DNA of 40,351 nt from Clostridium arbusti SL206 (GTDB taxonomy: Bacteria > Bacillota > Clostridia > Clostridiales > Clostridiaceae), in contig NZ_BAEV01000026.1 of the NCBI RefSeq assembly GCF_000246895.1, positions 1 through 40,351 on the forward strand. Direction: 5' to 3'. A program made the translations under genes and the position numbers. This document shows, piece after piece, positions 1 through 8,603 of this stretch (position 1 is the stretch's first letter; each line of letters begins with the position of its first letter). The notes beneath the pieces were generated by a model. It was not told the origin of the DNA. It worked only from the letters and a program-made list of their open reading frames with translations, and ran no database searches.

Positions 1-59
1 AATTGTAATATTTAAATCAAACTAGATTTATATTAACTTATTATTTATCTTTATTCAAC

Positions 60-1445
60 TTATTTATATATTTTAATATCTAATTCTCTATTTTTAATCA
101 TTTCTTCTAGGGATATATCTTCTCTTACACCTTCAGTACTCTCTTTCAAAAATATAATCTTAATAGTTTGAAATATTAATTTTATATCTAATAAAATAGA
201 ATAATTTTTAATATACATAATATCGTATCTAACCTTATCTTCAGGAGTAGTATTATATTTACCAAGAACTTGTGCAAGTCCTGTTAGACCAGCTTTTACT
301 ACTGTTCTATATTTATAATCTGGTATTTCCCTTTCAAACTTATCTACATAAAATGGCCTTTCTGGTCTAGGGCCGACAATACTCATATCACCTTTCAATA
401 TATTAAGTAATTGAGGTAATTCATCCATTCTTGTAGCCCTGATTATTCTTCCCACTTTTGTAATTCTAGGATCTTTATCCGTAGCTAATACAGGACCAGA
501 TAATTTTTCTGCATTCATTTTCATAGATCTAAATTTTACAAGGTTAAAATTTCTTCCTCCATCAGTAACTCTTTCCTGACTATAAAGTACATTACCACCA
601 TCTGATAGCTTTATGATTATAGCTACAATTAACATAAATGGAGAGGTAACTACTATACCTATTACAGCTAAAATAACATCTAACACCCTCTTTATAGCTT
701 TTTCTTCTGTGGTTAAACACAAAGGCTTTGCTCTAAGTAGTGGAAGATCATCAATTTTATTTAGTTTTGATCCCAGCAGTGCTAAATCACTCATAGCAGG
801 TACTATAAGTATACTTTTTTGTTCAACTAAACATTTATCAAGTATATAGTCCTTAAACTCACTTTTAACATCATCACATAATATTACAATCTCTACTTCG
901 TTAATTAAGTCAACTATTTTATTTACATCTGGATGGCAAATATATTTTATATTATATAGATCATTTTGCTTAAGTAATATTTTTTTTGCCACATGCTCAG
1001 CATTTGTACTTCCAATTATAATAACATCCTTTTTGCCATACATAGTTCTCTTTATTTTCCATACAAAAGATTTCCATATACTAAGTAGAACAATTTGAAT
1101 AATTGAACTATACAGTATTACCATTCTTGGATATGAAAATGCCCTTAGGAAAAATGTTACCGCCATAGTTGAAATACATAACATTATTATTGTTAGGAAT
1201 ACAGAATAAACAATTTCACTTATAGATTGTTTAATTAAATCTGACAGTCCATAAACATACATAAATATTAAATATATTACTATAGTAAAAGGTGCAGTTA
1301 TAATAAATGGCTCATAATTGAATCTTGGAGGATTAAAATTAAACTTAATCATGTATGAGAGATATATTGCTAAAATTACAAGTATAATATCTACAATTGT
1401 AAACAAAAACTCATATACATTAGTCAATGGTGCATTTTTCTTCAT
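60..1445 (-). CDS. Polyprenyl-phosphate sugar-1-phosphate transferase (exopolysaccharide initiation)
   Basis: This 461-residue membrane protein probably moves a sugar-1-phosphate from a nucleotide sugar to undecaprenyl phosphate, the first membrane step of capsule or exopolysaccharide synthesis. The N-terminal third has about four hydrophobic segments (roughly residues 12-125). A Rossmann-like stretch with VIIIGS near residue 141 follows. The C-terminal bacterial sugar transferase domain (about 250-440) carries its hallmarks: a membrane hairpin after KRVLDV, KFRSM, RMDELPQ and GDMSIVGPRPE. Length is normal for the WbaP/CpsE type. GAGAGG precedes the ATG. It lies 84 bp downstream of rfbC with a terminator-like hairpin between them, so it may be transcribed separately or by readthrough. 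The sugar it transfers cannot be read from sequence. Confidence 0.93.
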   Translation of the reverse strand: MKKNAPLTNVYEFLFTIVDIILVILAIYLSYMIKFNFNPPRFNYEPFIITAPFTIVIYLIFMYVYGLSDLIKQSISEIVYSVFLTIIMLCISTMAVTFFLRAFSYPRMVILYSSIIQIVLLSIWKSFVWKIKRTMYGKKDVIIIGSTNAEHVAKKILLKQNDLYNIKYICHPDVNKIVDLINEVEIVILCDDVKSEFKDYILDKCLVEQKSILIVPAMSDLALLGSKLNKIDDLPLLRAKPLCLTTEEKAIKRVLDVILAVIGIVVTSPFMLIVAIIIKLSDGGNVLYSQERVTDGGRNFNLVKFRSMKMNAEKLSGPVLATDKDPRITKVGRIIRATRMDELPQLLNILKGDMSIVGPRPERPFYVDKFEREIPDYKYRTVVKAGLTGLAQVLGKYNTTPEDKVRYDIMYIKNYSILLDIKLIFQTIKIIFLKESTEGVREDISLEEMIKNRELDIKIYK

Positions 1446-1488
1446 ATAAACAACCTCTCTTATGTTAATCAGTGATAATAAAAATTAA

Positions 1489-1518
1489 AGGCATACCTTA
1501 AAACTTATGGTATAGCCT
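1489..1518 (-). terminator. Terminator after rfbC
   Basis: On the minus strand, AGGCTATACC and GGTATGCCT form a stem with an 11-nt loop, followed by a T-rich tail (TTTAATTTTTAT). It sits 12 bp past the rfbC stop and would end the rfbABC transcript. Its AGGCAT start resembles the repeat family described below, but no more of that element is present. Confidence 0.6.
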
Positions 1519-1529
1519 AAAACTTTTAA

Positions 1530-2087
1530 TTAGAATTGTATTTTGCTTTCACTTAAAGTTTTCCACTTTTTATCTTTATCTGAGAATATTAGTTCTTCAA
1601 TTCCCTCAGTTGGCCACTCTATTCCTACCTCTGGATCATTCCAAGCAATTCCACCTTCAAATTCTGGATGATACAAGTCTGTACATTTGTAAACAAATTC
1701 AGCTTCTTCAGAAAGAACCAAAAATCCATGAGCAAAACCTTCTGGGATATAAAATTGTTTTTTATTTTCATCACTTAATTTTACCCCAACCCATTTACCG
1801 TAAGTTTTAGAATCTTTTCTTAAGTCTACTGCTACATCAAAAACTTCGCCACTTATTACTCTAACTAGTTTTCCTTGAGAATGCTGTTTTTGAAAATGCA
1901 ATCCTCTCAAAACACCTTTTTTAGATTTAGATTGATTATCCTGTACAAAAGCCATATTAAGTCCTGCTTCTTTAAATTCATCTAAATTATAAGTTTCCAT
2001 AAAATAACCCCTGTTGTCTCCAAAAACCTGAGGTTCTATTATGTACACTCCTTCAATTTCTGTTTTCTCAAAATTAAATTTTCCCAT
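1530..2087 (-). CDS. rfbC: dTDP-4-dehydrorhamnose 3,5-epimerase
   Basis: This RmlC-type epimerase acts on dTDP-4-keto-6-deoxyglucose, the third step of dTDP-L-rhamnose synthesis in the cytosol. The 185-residue cupin protein shows the family signatures: an N-terminal IIEPQVFGDNRGYF segment, QDNQSKSKKGVLRGLHFQ with its catalytic His, and FYIPEGFAHGFLVLSE in the second half. The longer reading starts at a GTG that lies inside the ribosome site (AAGAGGTGAG). The ATG at 2087, giving MGKFNF with 6-7 nt spacing, is the better start. It follows rfbB by 12 bp, so the two are co-transcribed. Confidence 0.95.
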   Translation of the reverse strand: MGKFNFEKTEIEGVYIIEPQVFGDNRGYFMETYNLDEFKEAGLNMAFVQDNQSKSKKGVLRGLHFQKQHSQGKLVRVISGEVFDVAVDLRKDSKTYGKWVGVKLSDENKKQFYIPEGFAHGFLVLSEEAEFVYKCTDLYHPEFEGGIAWNDPEVGIEWPTEGIEELIFSDKDKKWKTLSESKIQF

Positions 2088-2099
2088 TAAACTCACCTC

Positions 2100-3155
2100 T
2101 TAGTTATTTCCATACATTTTTTCATAGTAGTTTTGGTATTGTCCTGATGTTATATTATCCATCCATTGTTTGTTATCTAAATACCATTTAATTGTCTTCT
2201 TAATTCCAACTTCAAAGGTAGTTTCTGGTTCCCAGCCTAATTCTTCTTTAATCTTAGTTGGATCTATTCCATATCTTCTATCATGACCTTTTCTATCTTC
2301 TACATATTTTATTAAATTTTCTGTTACAGTACTATCTATATTATTACCAACATATTCTATTATAGTCTTTACAATATAAATATTTGTTCTCTCATTGTGT
2401 CCACCTACATTGTATACTTCTCCAAGTCTTCCATTGTTTATCACCATATCAATTGCCTTGCAGTGATCTTCAACATACAACCAATCTCTAATATTTAAAC
2501 CATCACCATAAATAGGTAAATCTCTTTTACCTAAACAATTATTTACTATAAGTGGAATTAGTTTTTCTGGAAATTGGTAAGGACCATAATTGTTTGAACA
2601 TCTTGTTATATTTATTGGCATTTTAAAAGTATCATAATAGGCTTTAACCATTAAATCTGCACCAGCTTTACTGGATGAATAAGGGCTGTGAGAATCTAAT
2701 GGAGTTGTTTCTGTAAAATACCCAGTTTCCCCTAAAGATCCGTATACTTCATCAGTTGACACTTGAAGATATTTTTTACCTTCTTTAAATCCACCTTCAG
2801 TTTCCCAATATTGTTTTGCAATATTCAATAGATTTACAGTACCTAATACATTTGTTTTAGCAAAGAGTTCAGGCTCTCTTATACTTCTGTCTACATGTGA
2901 TTCAGCTGCAAAGTTAACCACATAATCTATATCATTTTCTTTAAAGATATTTTCAATAACTTCTTTGTCGCAAATATCCCCTTGAATAAATGTATGATTA
3001 GGATTTTCTTCTATTTCCTTTAAATTTTCTAAATTACCAGCATATGTAAGCTTGTCTATATTAATTAATTTTATATCATTATATTTATTTAACATGTAGT
3101 GTACAAAATTTGAGCCAATAAATCCAGCTCCACCAGTTACTAAATATGTTTTCAT
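2100..3155 (-). CDS. rfbB: dTDP-glucose 4,6-dehydratase
   Basis: RmlB is an NAD-dependent short-chain dehydrogenase/reductase that converts dTDP-glucose to dTDP-4-keto-6-deoxyglucose. The 351-residue protein opens with the dinucleotide-binding motif VTGGAGFIGSNF. It has FAAESHVDRSI, the STDEVYGSLG loop and the catalytic YSSSKAGAD (YxxxK), and the RCSNNYGPYQFPEKLIP substrate region. The start is the ATG at 3155 (MKTYLV), 7 nt after AGGAGG. An upstream in-frame start at 3188 would overlap rfbA and place the ribosome site inside the gene. It begins 22 bp after rfbA ends. Confidence 0.97.
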   Translation of the reverse strand: MKTYLVTGGAGFIGSNFVHYMLNKYNDIKLINIDKLTYAGNLENLKEIEENPNHTFIQGDICDKEVIENIFKENDIDYVVNFAAESHVDRSIREPELFAKTNVLGTVNLLNIAKQYWETEGGFKEGKKYLQVSTDEVYGSLGETGYFTETTPLDSHSPYSSSKAGADLMVKAYYDTFKMPINITRCSNNYGPYQFPEKLIPLIVNNCLGKRDLPIYGDGLNIRDWLYVEDHCKAIDMVINNGRLGEVYNVGGHNERTNIYIVKTIIEYVGNNIDSTVTENLIKYVEDRKGHDRRYGIDPTKIKEELGWEPETTFEVGIKKTIKWYLDNKQWMDNITSGQYQNYYEKMYGNN

Positions 3156-3177
3156 TATTCTGCCTCCTAAATAACTA

Positions 3178-4044
3178 TCAATCTTCAATTAATGATACTA
3201 AATATTTTCCGTATTCTGTCTTCATTAGTGGTTTTGCTAACTCTCTAACCTGATCTCTATCTATAAACTTATTTCTGTATGCAATTTCCTCTATACAAGC
3301 CACAAAAAGTCCCTGTCTAGTCTGAATAGCTTCCACAAAATTTGCTGCATCCAAAAGTCCTCTGTGAGTTCCTGTATCTAGCCAAGCCATTCCTCTTCCA
3401 AATAATTCTACTTTTAGAGTACCACGTCTTAAATACTCATTGTTAACAGCAGTTATTTCTATTTCTCCCCTATCAGAAGGTTTTATACCCTTAGCTATTT
3501 CAACTACATCATTATCATAAAAATATAACCCTGGTACTGCGTAGTTTGATTTTGGATTCTCAGGTTTTTCCTCTATAGAAATTACATTATTATCATCATC
3601 AAATTCTACAACTCCAAAAGCCCTTGGATTACTTACATGATATCCAAATATAGTTGATCCAACTTCTCTTGCTGCTGCTCTTTTTAATCTCTCTGTAAAT
3701 CCATACCCATAAAAAACGTTATCTCCAAGAACCAATGCTACCCTATCATTGCCTATAAATTCTTCTCCTACAATGAAAGCGTCTGCAAGTCCTCTAGGCT
3801 CATCCTGAACAGCATAACTTAATTTAAGTCCAAATTGACTGCCATCTCCAAGCAATTCCTCAAAGCTGCTAATATCTCTTGGTGTTGAAATTATAAGTAT
3901 TTCTGTTATTTCAGCTAACATCAATACAGATAATGGATAATATATCATTGGTTTATCATAAATAGGAAGTACTTGCTTTGATACTGCCTTTGTTATTGGA
4001 TATAACCTAGTACCAGAGCCTCCTGCTAAAATAATTCCCTTCAT
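3178..4044 (-). CDS. rfbA: Glucose-1-phosphate thymidylyltransferase
   Basis: RmlA joins dTTP and glucose-1-phosphate to make dTDP-glucose, the entry to the dTDP-rhamnose pathway. The 288-residue sequence begins with the nucleotidyltransferase motif GGSGTRLYP and contains [26 protein letters not shown] and the [20 protein letters not shown] segment, all typical of the long RmlA class. A strong AGGAGG lies 9 nt upstream of the ATG. It is the first gene of an rfbA-rfbB-rfbC operon behind a good vegetative promoter. rfbD, the last pathway step, is not in this window. Confidence 0.97.
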   Translation of the reverse strand: MKGIILAGGSGTRLYPITKAVSKQVLPIYDKPMIYYPLSVLMLAEITEILIISTPRDISSFEELLGDGSQFGLKLSYAVQDEPRGLADAFIVGEEFIGNDRVALVLGDNVFYGYGFTERLKRAAAREVGSTIFGYHVSNPRAFGVVEFDDDNNVISIEEKPENPKSNYAVPGLYFYDNDVVEIAKGIKPSDRGEIEITAVNNEYLRRGTLKVELFGRGMAWLDTGTHRGLLDAANFVEAIQTRQGLFVACIEEIAYRNKFIDRDQVRELAKPLMKTEYGKYLVSLIED

Positions 4045-4094
4045 TATGTAAATTCCTCCTTACTTACCTAGCAATTGTTAAAACAAACAAATTT

Positions 4095-4123
4095 ATTATA
4101 CAACAAAGCAAAATATTTGTCTA
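4095..4123 (-). promoter_or_regulatory. SigA-type promoter of rfbABC
   Basis: On the minus strand, TAGACA (-35) and TATAAT (-10) are separated by exactly 17 nt, about 50 bp upstream of the rfbA ATG. Confidence 0.65.
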
Positions 4124-4240
4124 TTTTTTATTATCTTTAATATACTCTTAATATTTATTGAAAAATATATAATGACATCAAAAGTAAACTCAATTTTATT
4201 AGGCCAATATGAATATAATTTATTAAAGAATAGATAAAAT

Positions 4241-4285
4241 AAAAAACAAGATGAATTTTATCATATATAATTCACCTTGTTTTTA
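4241..4285 (-). terminator. Terminator after the glucosaminidase gene
   Basis: A 16-bp stem (one G-T wobble on the minus strand) with flanking A and T runs lies about 90 bp past the stop at 4372. The rest of the 327-bp gap between the glucosaminidase and rfbA holds the rfbA promoter. I see nothing else in it. Confidence 0.75.
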
Positions 4286-4371
4286 TGTACAAGAATAACA
4301 ACCATGATATTTGTCAACTTAATTCATTGACCATGCATCAACATCAATAGCAATATTATTCTTTCTTCTAA

Positions 4372-5967
4372 TTATTTATACTGTGGTATATCAAATTTTA
4401 ATGTTGGATTTTCAACCATATCAGTAAGTCTTTTAATATTAGATACTTGATTATATGCCCAACGCACATCTGTTGCATATTGATGATTTGCAGGTGATGC
4501 TGGATTCCATCTCATCTTATATAGTGTGTTTTGTTTATATCTACTATTATTTATATAATCACTAGATATCCACTGTGCACCACCATATATAGCTTGATCT
4601 ACACTGAACCATCCTTTAGTATATGCATACATTGATCCATGATAATTTGCATTTGAATCATATGCACCTATCCCAAATAGATTGTATACAGTTTTTCCAC
4701 TAACCTCTATTCCTGTGGCCAATCTAGAATATCCATTTCCTGTTTCTAGTAATGCATGTGAAACAAGATATATAGGATTTACATTGTTCTGTTTTGCTGC
4801 ATCAAGAAATTGTGCTCCCTTACCACTCAAAACACCTTTCCCAGAAAGTATATTATTTAGATCATTTACTGTAATACCGTTAATATAATCTAACCTTAAA
4901 AATTCATAAATTCCATAAGAATCTTTAAAATTCGCTGTATCAACATAATGTTGAACTGTGTTTCTATCTGCATTAACCCAATTACCATCTGACTCCATAA
5001 CTGGCTCTCCATTATTAATCTGAAGATCCACCATTTGCTGTATGGATAAATTATATTGAGTATTCTCTTGATTACTAGTAAATGATTTACTTATTTTTAT
5101 ATTTTGAGCTATTGTATTACCATTATTCCCTATAGCATTAATAGTTAGTGTATGCTCACCATTTTGCAATGGATTAACATCTAGATTATAAGAAAATCCA
5201 CTGTTCACTCCATTTGTATAACCAGGAATAGCTTTATTAACATCTGGTCGTGATAATCCTATATTTGCATTTCCTTTGTATGCACCATCTACACTTATTT
5301 GGACAGATTTAATCCCTGAAGAATTAAGTGCCCACCCTACTACTGGTATTTGATTTGTCCCATTCTTAATTACAATATTATTTGTAGGTGTGTCTACACA
5401 AATCCTAGGTTGTAGATTTTGTGTTTGATTTTGCTGCTGAGATGTTTGCTGATCCTTTACAATCTTTATTCTAATTGCCTCAGCTCTTAGAGATTTACCC
5501 GTAGTTCCAGCTACTTGTCCATCTTGAACCCAATCCATCCAGCCTATGTTTTGTACATGCACTTGATATTTAACGTGATAATTAGCCGGTGCATTATTCA
5601 ATTTAATCTTTATGGCTTCAAGTCTTAAAGATTTACCAACAGTTCCTGCCTCTTTAGAATCACCAACTTGATTCATCCATCCTATATTTTGCACATGTGC
5701 TTGATATGTTATATACATACCTGGTACAGCATTAGATAGACTGATTTTTAAAGCCTCTAATCTCAAAGATTTTCCAACAGTTCCTTCTACTTGTCCATCA
5801 TTTGTGGAGTTTTGCCAGCCCACATTTTGGACATGTCCTTGATATGTTATATGTACATCACTATTGGTATCAGCTTTTACTATATTATAAAAGCTAAAAA
5901 CCAAAAACAAGCTACTAATCATTATAAATACACGTACACTAAATTTCATATCTTTTGTAAAATTCAC
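4372..5967 (-). CDS. Secreted glucosaminidase with three ChW repeats
   Basis: This is a probable peptidoglycan hydrolase (endo-beta-N-acetylglucosaminidase, LytD/Bax type) exported to the wall. A signal peptide covers roughly residues 7-33. Three clostridial hydrophobic-W (ChW) repeats follow (about 38-175), each with a VQN(V/I)GW core and GKSLR(L/A)EA. Next comes a Gln/Asn-rich linker, then a bacterial Ig-like domain (about 190-295). The catalytic domain is C-terminal (about 370-510), with HALLETGNG carrying the likely catalytic Glu and YNLFGIGAYD. The GTG at 5967 is preferred: AAAGGAGGTG lies 5 nt before it, whereas the earlier in-frame GTG at 5985 overlaps that ribosome site. The gene is monocistronic and sits among surface-sugar genes. 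Confidence 0.9.
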   Translation of the reverse strand: MNFTKDMKFSVRVFIMISSLFLVFSFYNIVKADTNSDVHITYQGHVQNVGWQNSTNDGQVEGTVGKSLRLEALKISLSNAVPGMYITYQAHVQNIGWMNQVGDSKEAGTVGKSLRLEAIKIKLNNAPANYHVKYQVHVQNIGWMDWVQDGQVAGTTGKSLRAEAIRIKIVKDQQTSQQQNQTQNLQPRICVDTPTNNIVIKNGTNQIPVVGWALNSSGIKSVQISVDGAYKGNANIGLSRPDVNKAIPGYTNGVNSGFSYNLDVNPLQNGEHTLTINAIGNNGNTIAQNIKISKSFTSNQENTQYNLSIQQMVDLQINNGEPVMESDGNWVNADRNTVQHYVDTANFKDSYGIYEFLRLDYINGITVNDLNNILSGKGVLSGKGAQFLDAAKQNNVNPIYLVSHALLETGNGYSRLATGIEVSGKTVYNLFGIGAYDSNANYHGSMYAYTKGWFSVDQAIYGGAQWISSDYINNSRYKQNTLYKMRWNPASPANHQYATDVRWAYNQVSNIKRLTDMVENPTLKFDIPQYK

Positions 5968-6152
5968 TTTTTCACCTCCTTTCACTATAATATTCGTAAT
6001 TATAAATAAAAGTTTTATAGTGTAATTAAAAAATAGATTAAACTATAAAACTTTATTAAAACAATTATACAATTATATATAAAAATGACACAAGCAATTT
6101 ATTTAATTTTATTACTTAATTTTATACATATATGGAGATGAAGATACTTTTT

Positions 6153-7058
6153 CTATTTATTTATAGTTTTACTATATAAATCCTTAAAATCAGGATTATC
6201 TTTTATAGTTAACAGATATTTCATAAAAGAATCTCTAAGTTCTTCTCTTTTTAGAGCAAATTCAACAGTAGCCTTTAAAAAGCCCAATTTATCCCCTACA
6301 TCATATCTCTTTCCCTCAAAGGTATAAGCATACATAGCTTCTGATTGCATAAGAGTTTTCAGAGCATCGGTAAGCTGTATTTCTCCACCTTTTCCTGGTT
6401 CTGTACTATTTAATATATCAAATATTTGTGGCGTAATTATGTATCTTCCAAGTATGGCTATATCAGTTGGTGCTTCCTCTTCCTTTGGTTTTTCTACTAA
6501 ATTTTTAACCTTATAAACCGAGTTTTCTATATGCATTGCATCTACAATACCATATTTAGATACATCCTTATGGGGAACCTTCTGTACTCCAAGAATTGTA
6601 GTTTTATATTCATCATAGCAATCCATAAGCTGTTTCAAACATGGAACTCTGCTGTCAACTACATCATCTCCAAGCATAACAGCAAAAGGTTCATTTCCAA
6701 CAAAAGTTTTTGCACAGTTAATGGCATGACCTAAGCCCTTAGGCTCTTTTTGTCTTATGTAATAAATATTGGCCATATTAGATATATCTTTTACTATACC
6801 TAGCAATTCGTCTTTACCGTGATCTTCCAGCTCTTTTTCAAGTTCTACAGATTTATCAAAATGATCTTCTATAGCTCTTTTATTTCTACCTGTTATTACA
6901 AGAATTTCTTCTATTCCAGAAGCAACAGCCTCTTCGATTATGTATTGAATAGTTGGTTTATCTACTATTGGAAGCATTTCTTTAGGTTGAGCCTTTGTGG
7001 CTGGTAAGAATCTAGTTCCAAGTCCAGCAGCTGGTATAATTGCCTTCTTTACTTTCAT
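6153..7058 (-). CDS. galU: UTP-glucose-1-phosphate uridylyltransferase
   Basis: GalU makes UDP-glucose from UTP and glucose-1-phosphate, supplying polysaccharide and glycolipid synthesis. The 301-residue protein starts with VKKAIIPAAGLGTRFLPATK and has the expected KEMLPIVDKPTIQYIIEEAV, AVMLGDDVVD and LVEKPKEEEAPT motifs, plus GGEIQLTDAL near the C-terminus. GAGGAGAG lies 6 nt before the ATG. It competes with RfbA for glucose-1-phosphate, and the phosphoglucomutase 1.5 kb upstream supplies that pool. It has its own promoter. Confidence 0.97.
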   Translation of the reverse strand: MKVKKAIIPAAGLGTRFLPATKAQPKEMLPIVDKPTIQYIIEEAVASGIEEILVITGRNKRAIEDHFDKSVELEKELEDHGKDELLGIVKDISNMANIYYIRQKEPKGLGHAINCAKTFVGNEPFAVMLGDDVVDSRVPCLKQLMDCYDEYKTTILGVQKVPHKDVSKYGIVDAMHIENSVYKVKNLVEKPKEEEAPTDIAILGRYIITPQIFDILNSTEPGKGGEIQLTDALKTLMQSEAMYAYTFEGKRYDVGDKLGFLKATVEFALKREELRDSFMKYLLTIKDNPDFKDLYSKTINK

Positions 7059-7095
7059 AAAATCTCTCCTCTAACTCATCATCATTATTACTATT

Positions 7096-7124
7096 ATTAT
7101 ATACTGCCTTTACATCTTTTACAA
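7096..7124 (-). promoter_or_regulatory. SigA-type promoter of galU
   Basis: On the minus strand, TTGTAA and TATAAT are spaced by 17 nt, 38 bp before the galU start codon. Confidence 0.6.
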
Positions 7125-7179
7125 TTATAAGGTATTTATATCAAAATAAATCATAAAAGATAATAAAGTAATCTTATTA

Positions 7180-7338
7180 AGGCATATGAAAATAAATAAC
7201 AAGACAAAGATGCGACGTATATTTTGAAGTCAACAAGGAAATAGGTTCCTAAGATAGTGAGCTATCTTAGGGTTCTGTTGACGCGGTGGGATTCAAAATA
7301 GACTAGCATACTGACTAGTTATTTATTTGAATGTGCCT
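7180..7338 (+). repeat. AGGCAT palindromic element, copy A (complete)
   Basis: This is a full-length 159-bp copy, plus orientation by my convention (the GATGCGACG side is the left end). The whole element is an imperfect palindrome. The ends pair over about 21 bp (AGGCA...AAATAAATAAC, 16 of 21 identical). TATTTTGAA pairs with TTCAAAATA and GTCAACA with TGTTGAC. The tip is a perfect hairpin, CCTAAGATAG-TGAG-CTATCTTAGG (7248-7271). It fills most of the galU/TPR gap. A second, decayed right end (TTATTTGAATGTATCTAAAT) lies at 7371-7390, matching 18 of 20 bases of 7323-7342. No ORF is inside. Confidence 0.85.
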
Positions 7339-7400
7339 AAATACAAACCTTCAAGTTTCGCCAATAAATATTATTTGAATGTATCTAAATGCTATAGCAA

Positions 7401-8471
7401 TTATTCCATAACTTTGCTTAATTGAACTACTATTTCATCTTTAGGATCAATCTTCTTTGCAATATCATAATGCAATTTTGCCTGCTTAGTATCCCCCTTA
7501 TTAAGATAACACATTACTAAATTAGTACATACTTCTATAGATTTTGTGGCCTCAAAAGCCTTTCTAAGATATTTTATAGCAACGTCAAAATTATTAAGAG
7601 CTGCATAATTTAGTCCAAGTTCATTTATAACTTCAACTATACTGCTATCAATGGCTACAGCTTCATTTAGATAGTAAATAGCTTTTTCATAATTTCCTAG
7701 TACCCTATAGGCTACAGCTATATTAAAGTTTAATATAGCATCATTAGAAAACTCATCCAATAAGGGAATGAGATATATTAATGCATCTTTAGGTTTATCG
7801 TATACTAGTGCCTTACCCTTTTCATATTCTCTTATATTGGAAATTACATGTTTTAGCTCTAAAACTTCTGTAGAATCGTCATGACTCTTTTCAATATATG
7901 TATTGATATAAAACCAAGCATCTTCATATTTTTCTTGTTCATAGTAAATTACTGCCTTATTAAAATATGCTTTATAGTAACCTTCTATCTTCTCAGCTTT
8001 ACTTAACATAATTAATTCTTCTTCTTGAAAAGCCTTATCAATTTTTCTTAATTTTTCTAAAATCATAAATAACTTATCATAGTTTTCCTCATTCTTTTCA
8101 ATTTTTAAAAGACCTTTAATAATTAAGTATGCATCTTCATAAGATCCACTTTTTACTTCATCAAAAATTATACCTTTTATGTATTGTACGGCTTCCTCTT
8201 TGTTAGCATTTAATATATCAATATATATATTATTGAATTTAAAATTCTCATCTCCTCCAAGTACATAGAACATCCCTTCTATAAAAAAGGAGACAGGTAT
8301 TTTTTCAAACTTTTCGCCTGCTTTAACTTTATCAGCAACTCTTAAGGGTCTTACTGGTAAATATAAGTTTTCATTTACTTGTATTTTAAATATTTTTGGT
8401 ATACTTTCTTTTTTAAATTCTAAAAAAATTAGTTTAGATACTTTCTCTGCAAAATTAAGTTTTGTTTGCAT
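7401..8471 (-). CDS. TPR-repeat protein of unknown role
   Basis: This 356-residue, probably cytosolic protein has no signal peptide or membrane segment. The first 110 residues are not recognised. From about residue 115 onward it is helical. Clear tetratricopeptide repeats fill the C-terminal part (roughly 240-350), seen in stretches such as NFNIAVAYRVLGNYEKAIYY and INELGLNYAALNNFDVAIKY. TPRs mediate protein contacts, and no catalytic motif is visible. The start is the ATG at 8471 behind GGTGAAAGT; the in-frame start 36 bp upstream has no ribosome site. It lies downstream of pgm, separated by a terminator. Confidence 0.75.
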   Translation of the reverse strand: MQTKLNFAEKVSKLIFLEFKKESIPKIFKIQVNENLYLPVRPLRVADKVKAGEKFEKIPVSFFIEGMFYVLGGDENFKFNNIYIDILNANKEEAVQYIKGIIFDEVKSGSYEDAYLIIKGLLKIEKNEENYDKLFMILEKLRKIDKAFQEEELIMLSKAEKIEGYYKAYFNKAVIYYEQEKYEDAWFYINTYIEKSHDDSTEVLELKHVISNIREYEKGKALVYDKPKDALIYLIPLLDEFSNDAILNFNIAVAYRVLGNYEKAIYYLNEAVAIDSSIVEVINELGLNYAALNNFDVAIKYLRKAFEATKSIEVCTNLVMCYLNKGDTKQAKLHYDIAKKIDPKDEIVVQLSKVME

Positions 8472-8556
8472 ACTTTCACCGTCCCATAAAATAGTCAGAC
8501 ATATCAAAATTCAAAGATGCCTTATAATAGATATTATAGTAAAATCTAAAGAAAAT

Positions 8557-8592
8557 TTAAAGTGGAAGATATTTTTGTATCCTCCACTTTAA
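8557..8592 (-). terminator. Terminator after pgm
   Basis: A 9-bp stem, TTAAAGTGG/CCACTTTAA, is extended by GAT/ATC across a mismatch. It ends 12 bp before the pgm stop codon's outer base and is followed by AAATTTTC on the minus strand. Confidence 0.6.
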
Positions 8593-8603
8593 TAAGTTCT
8601 ATA

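Noticed and set aside
7180-7338. Target-site duplications flanking element copies
   Set aside because: Flanks are AT-rich and no consistent direct repeat could be seen at the four full copies, so none is claimed.
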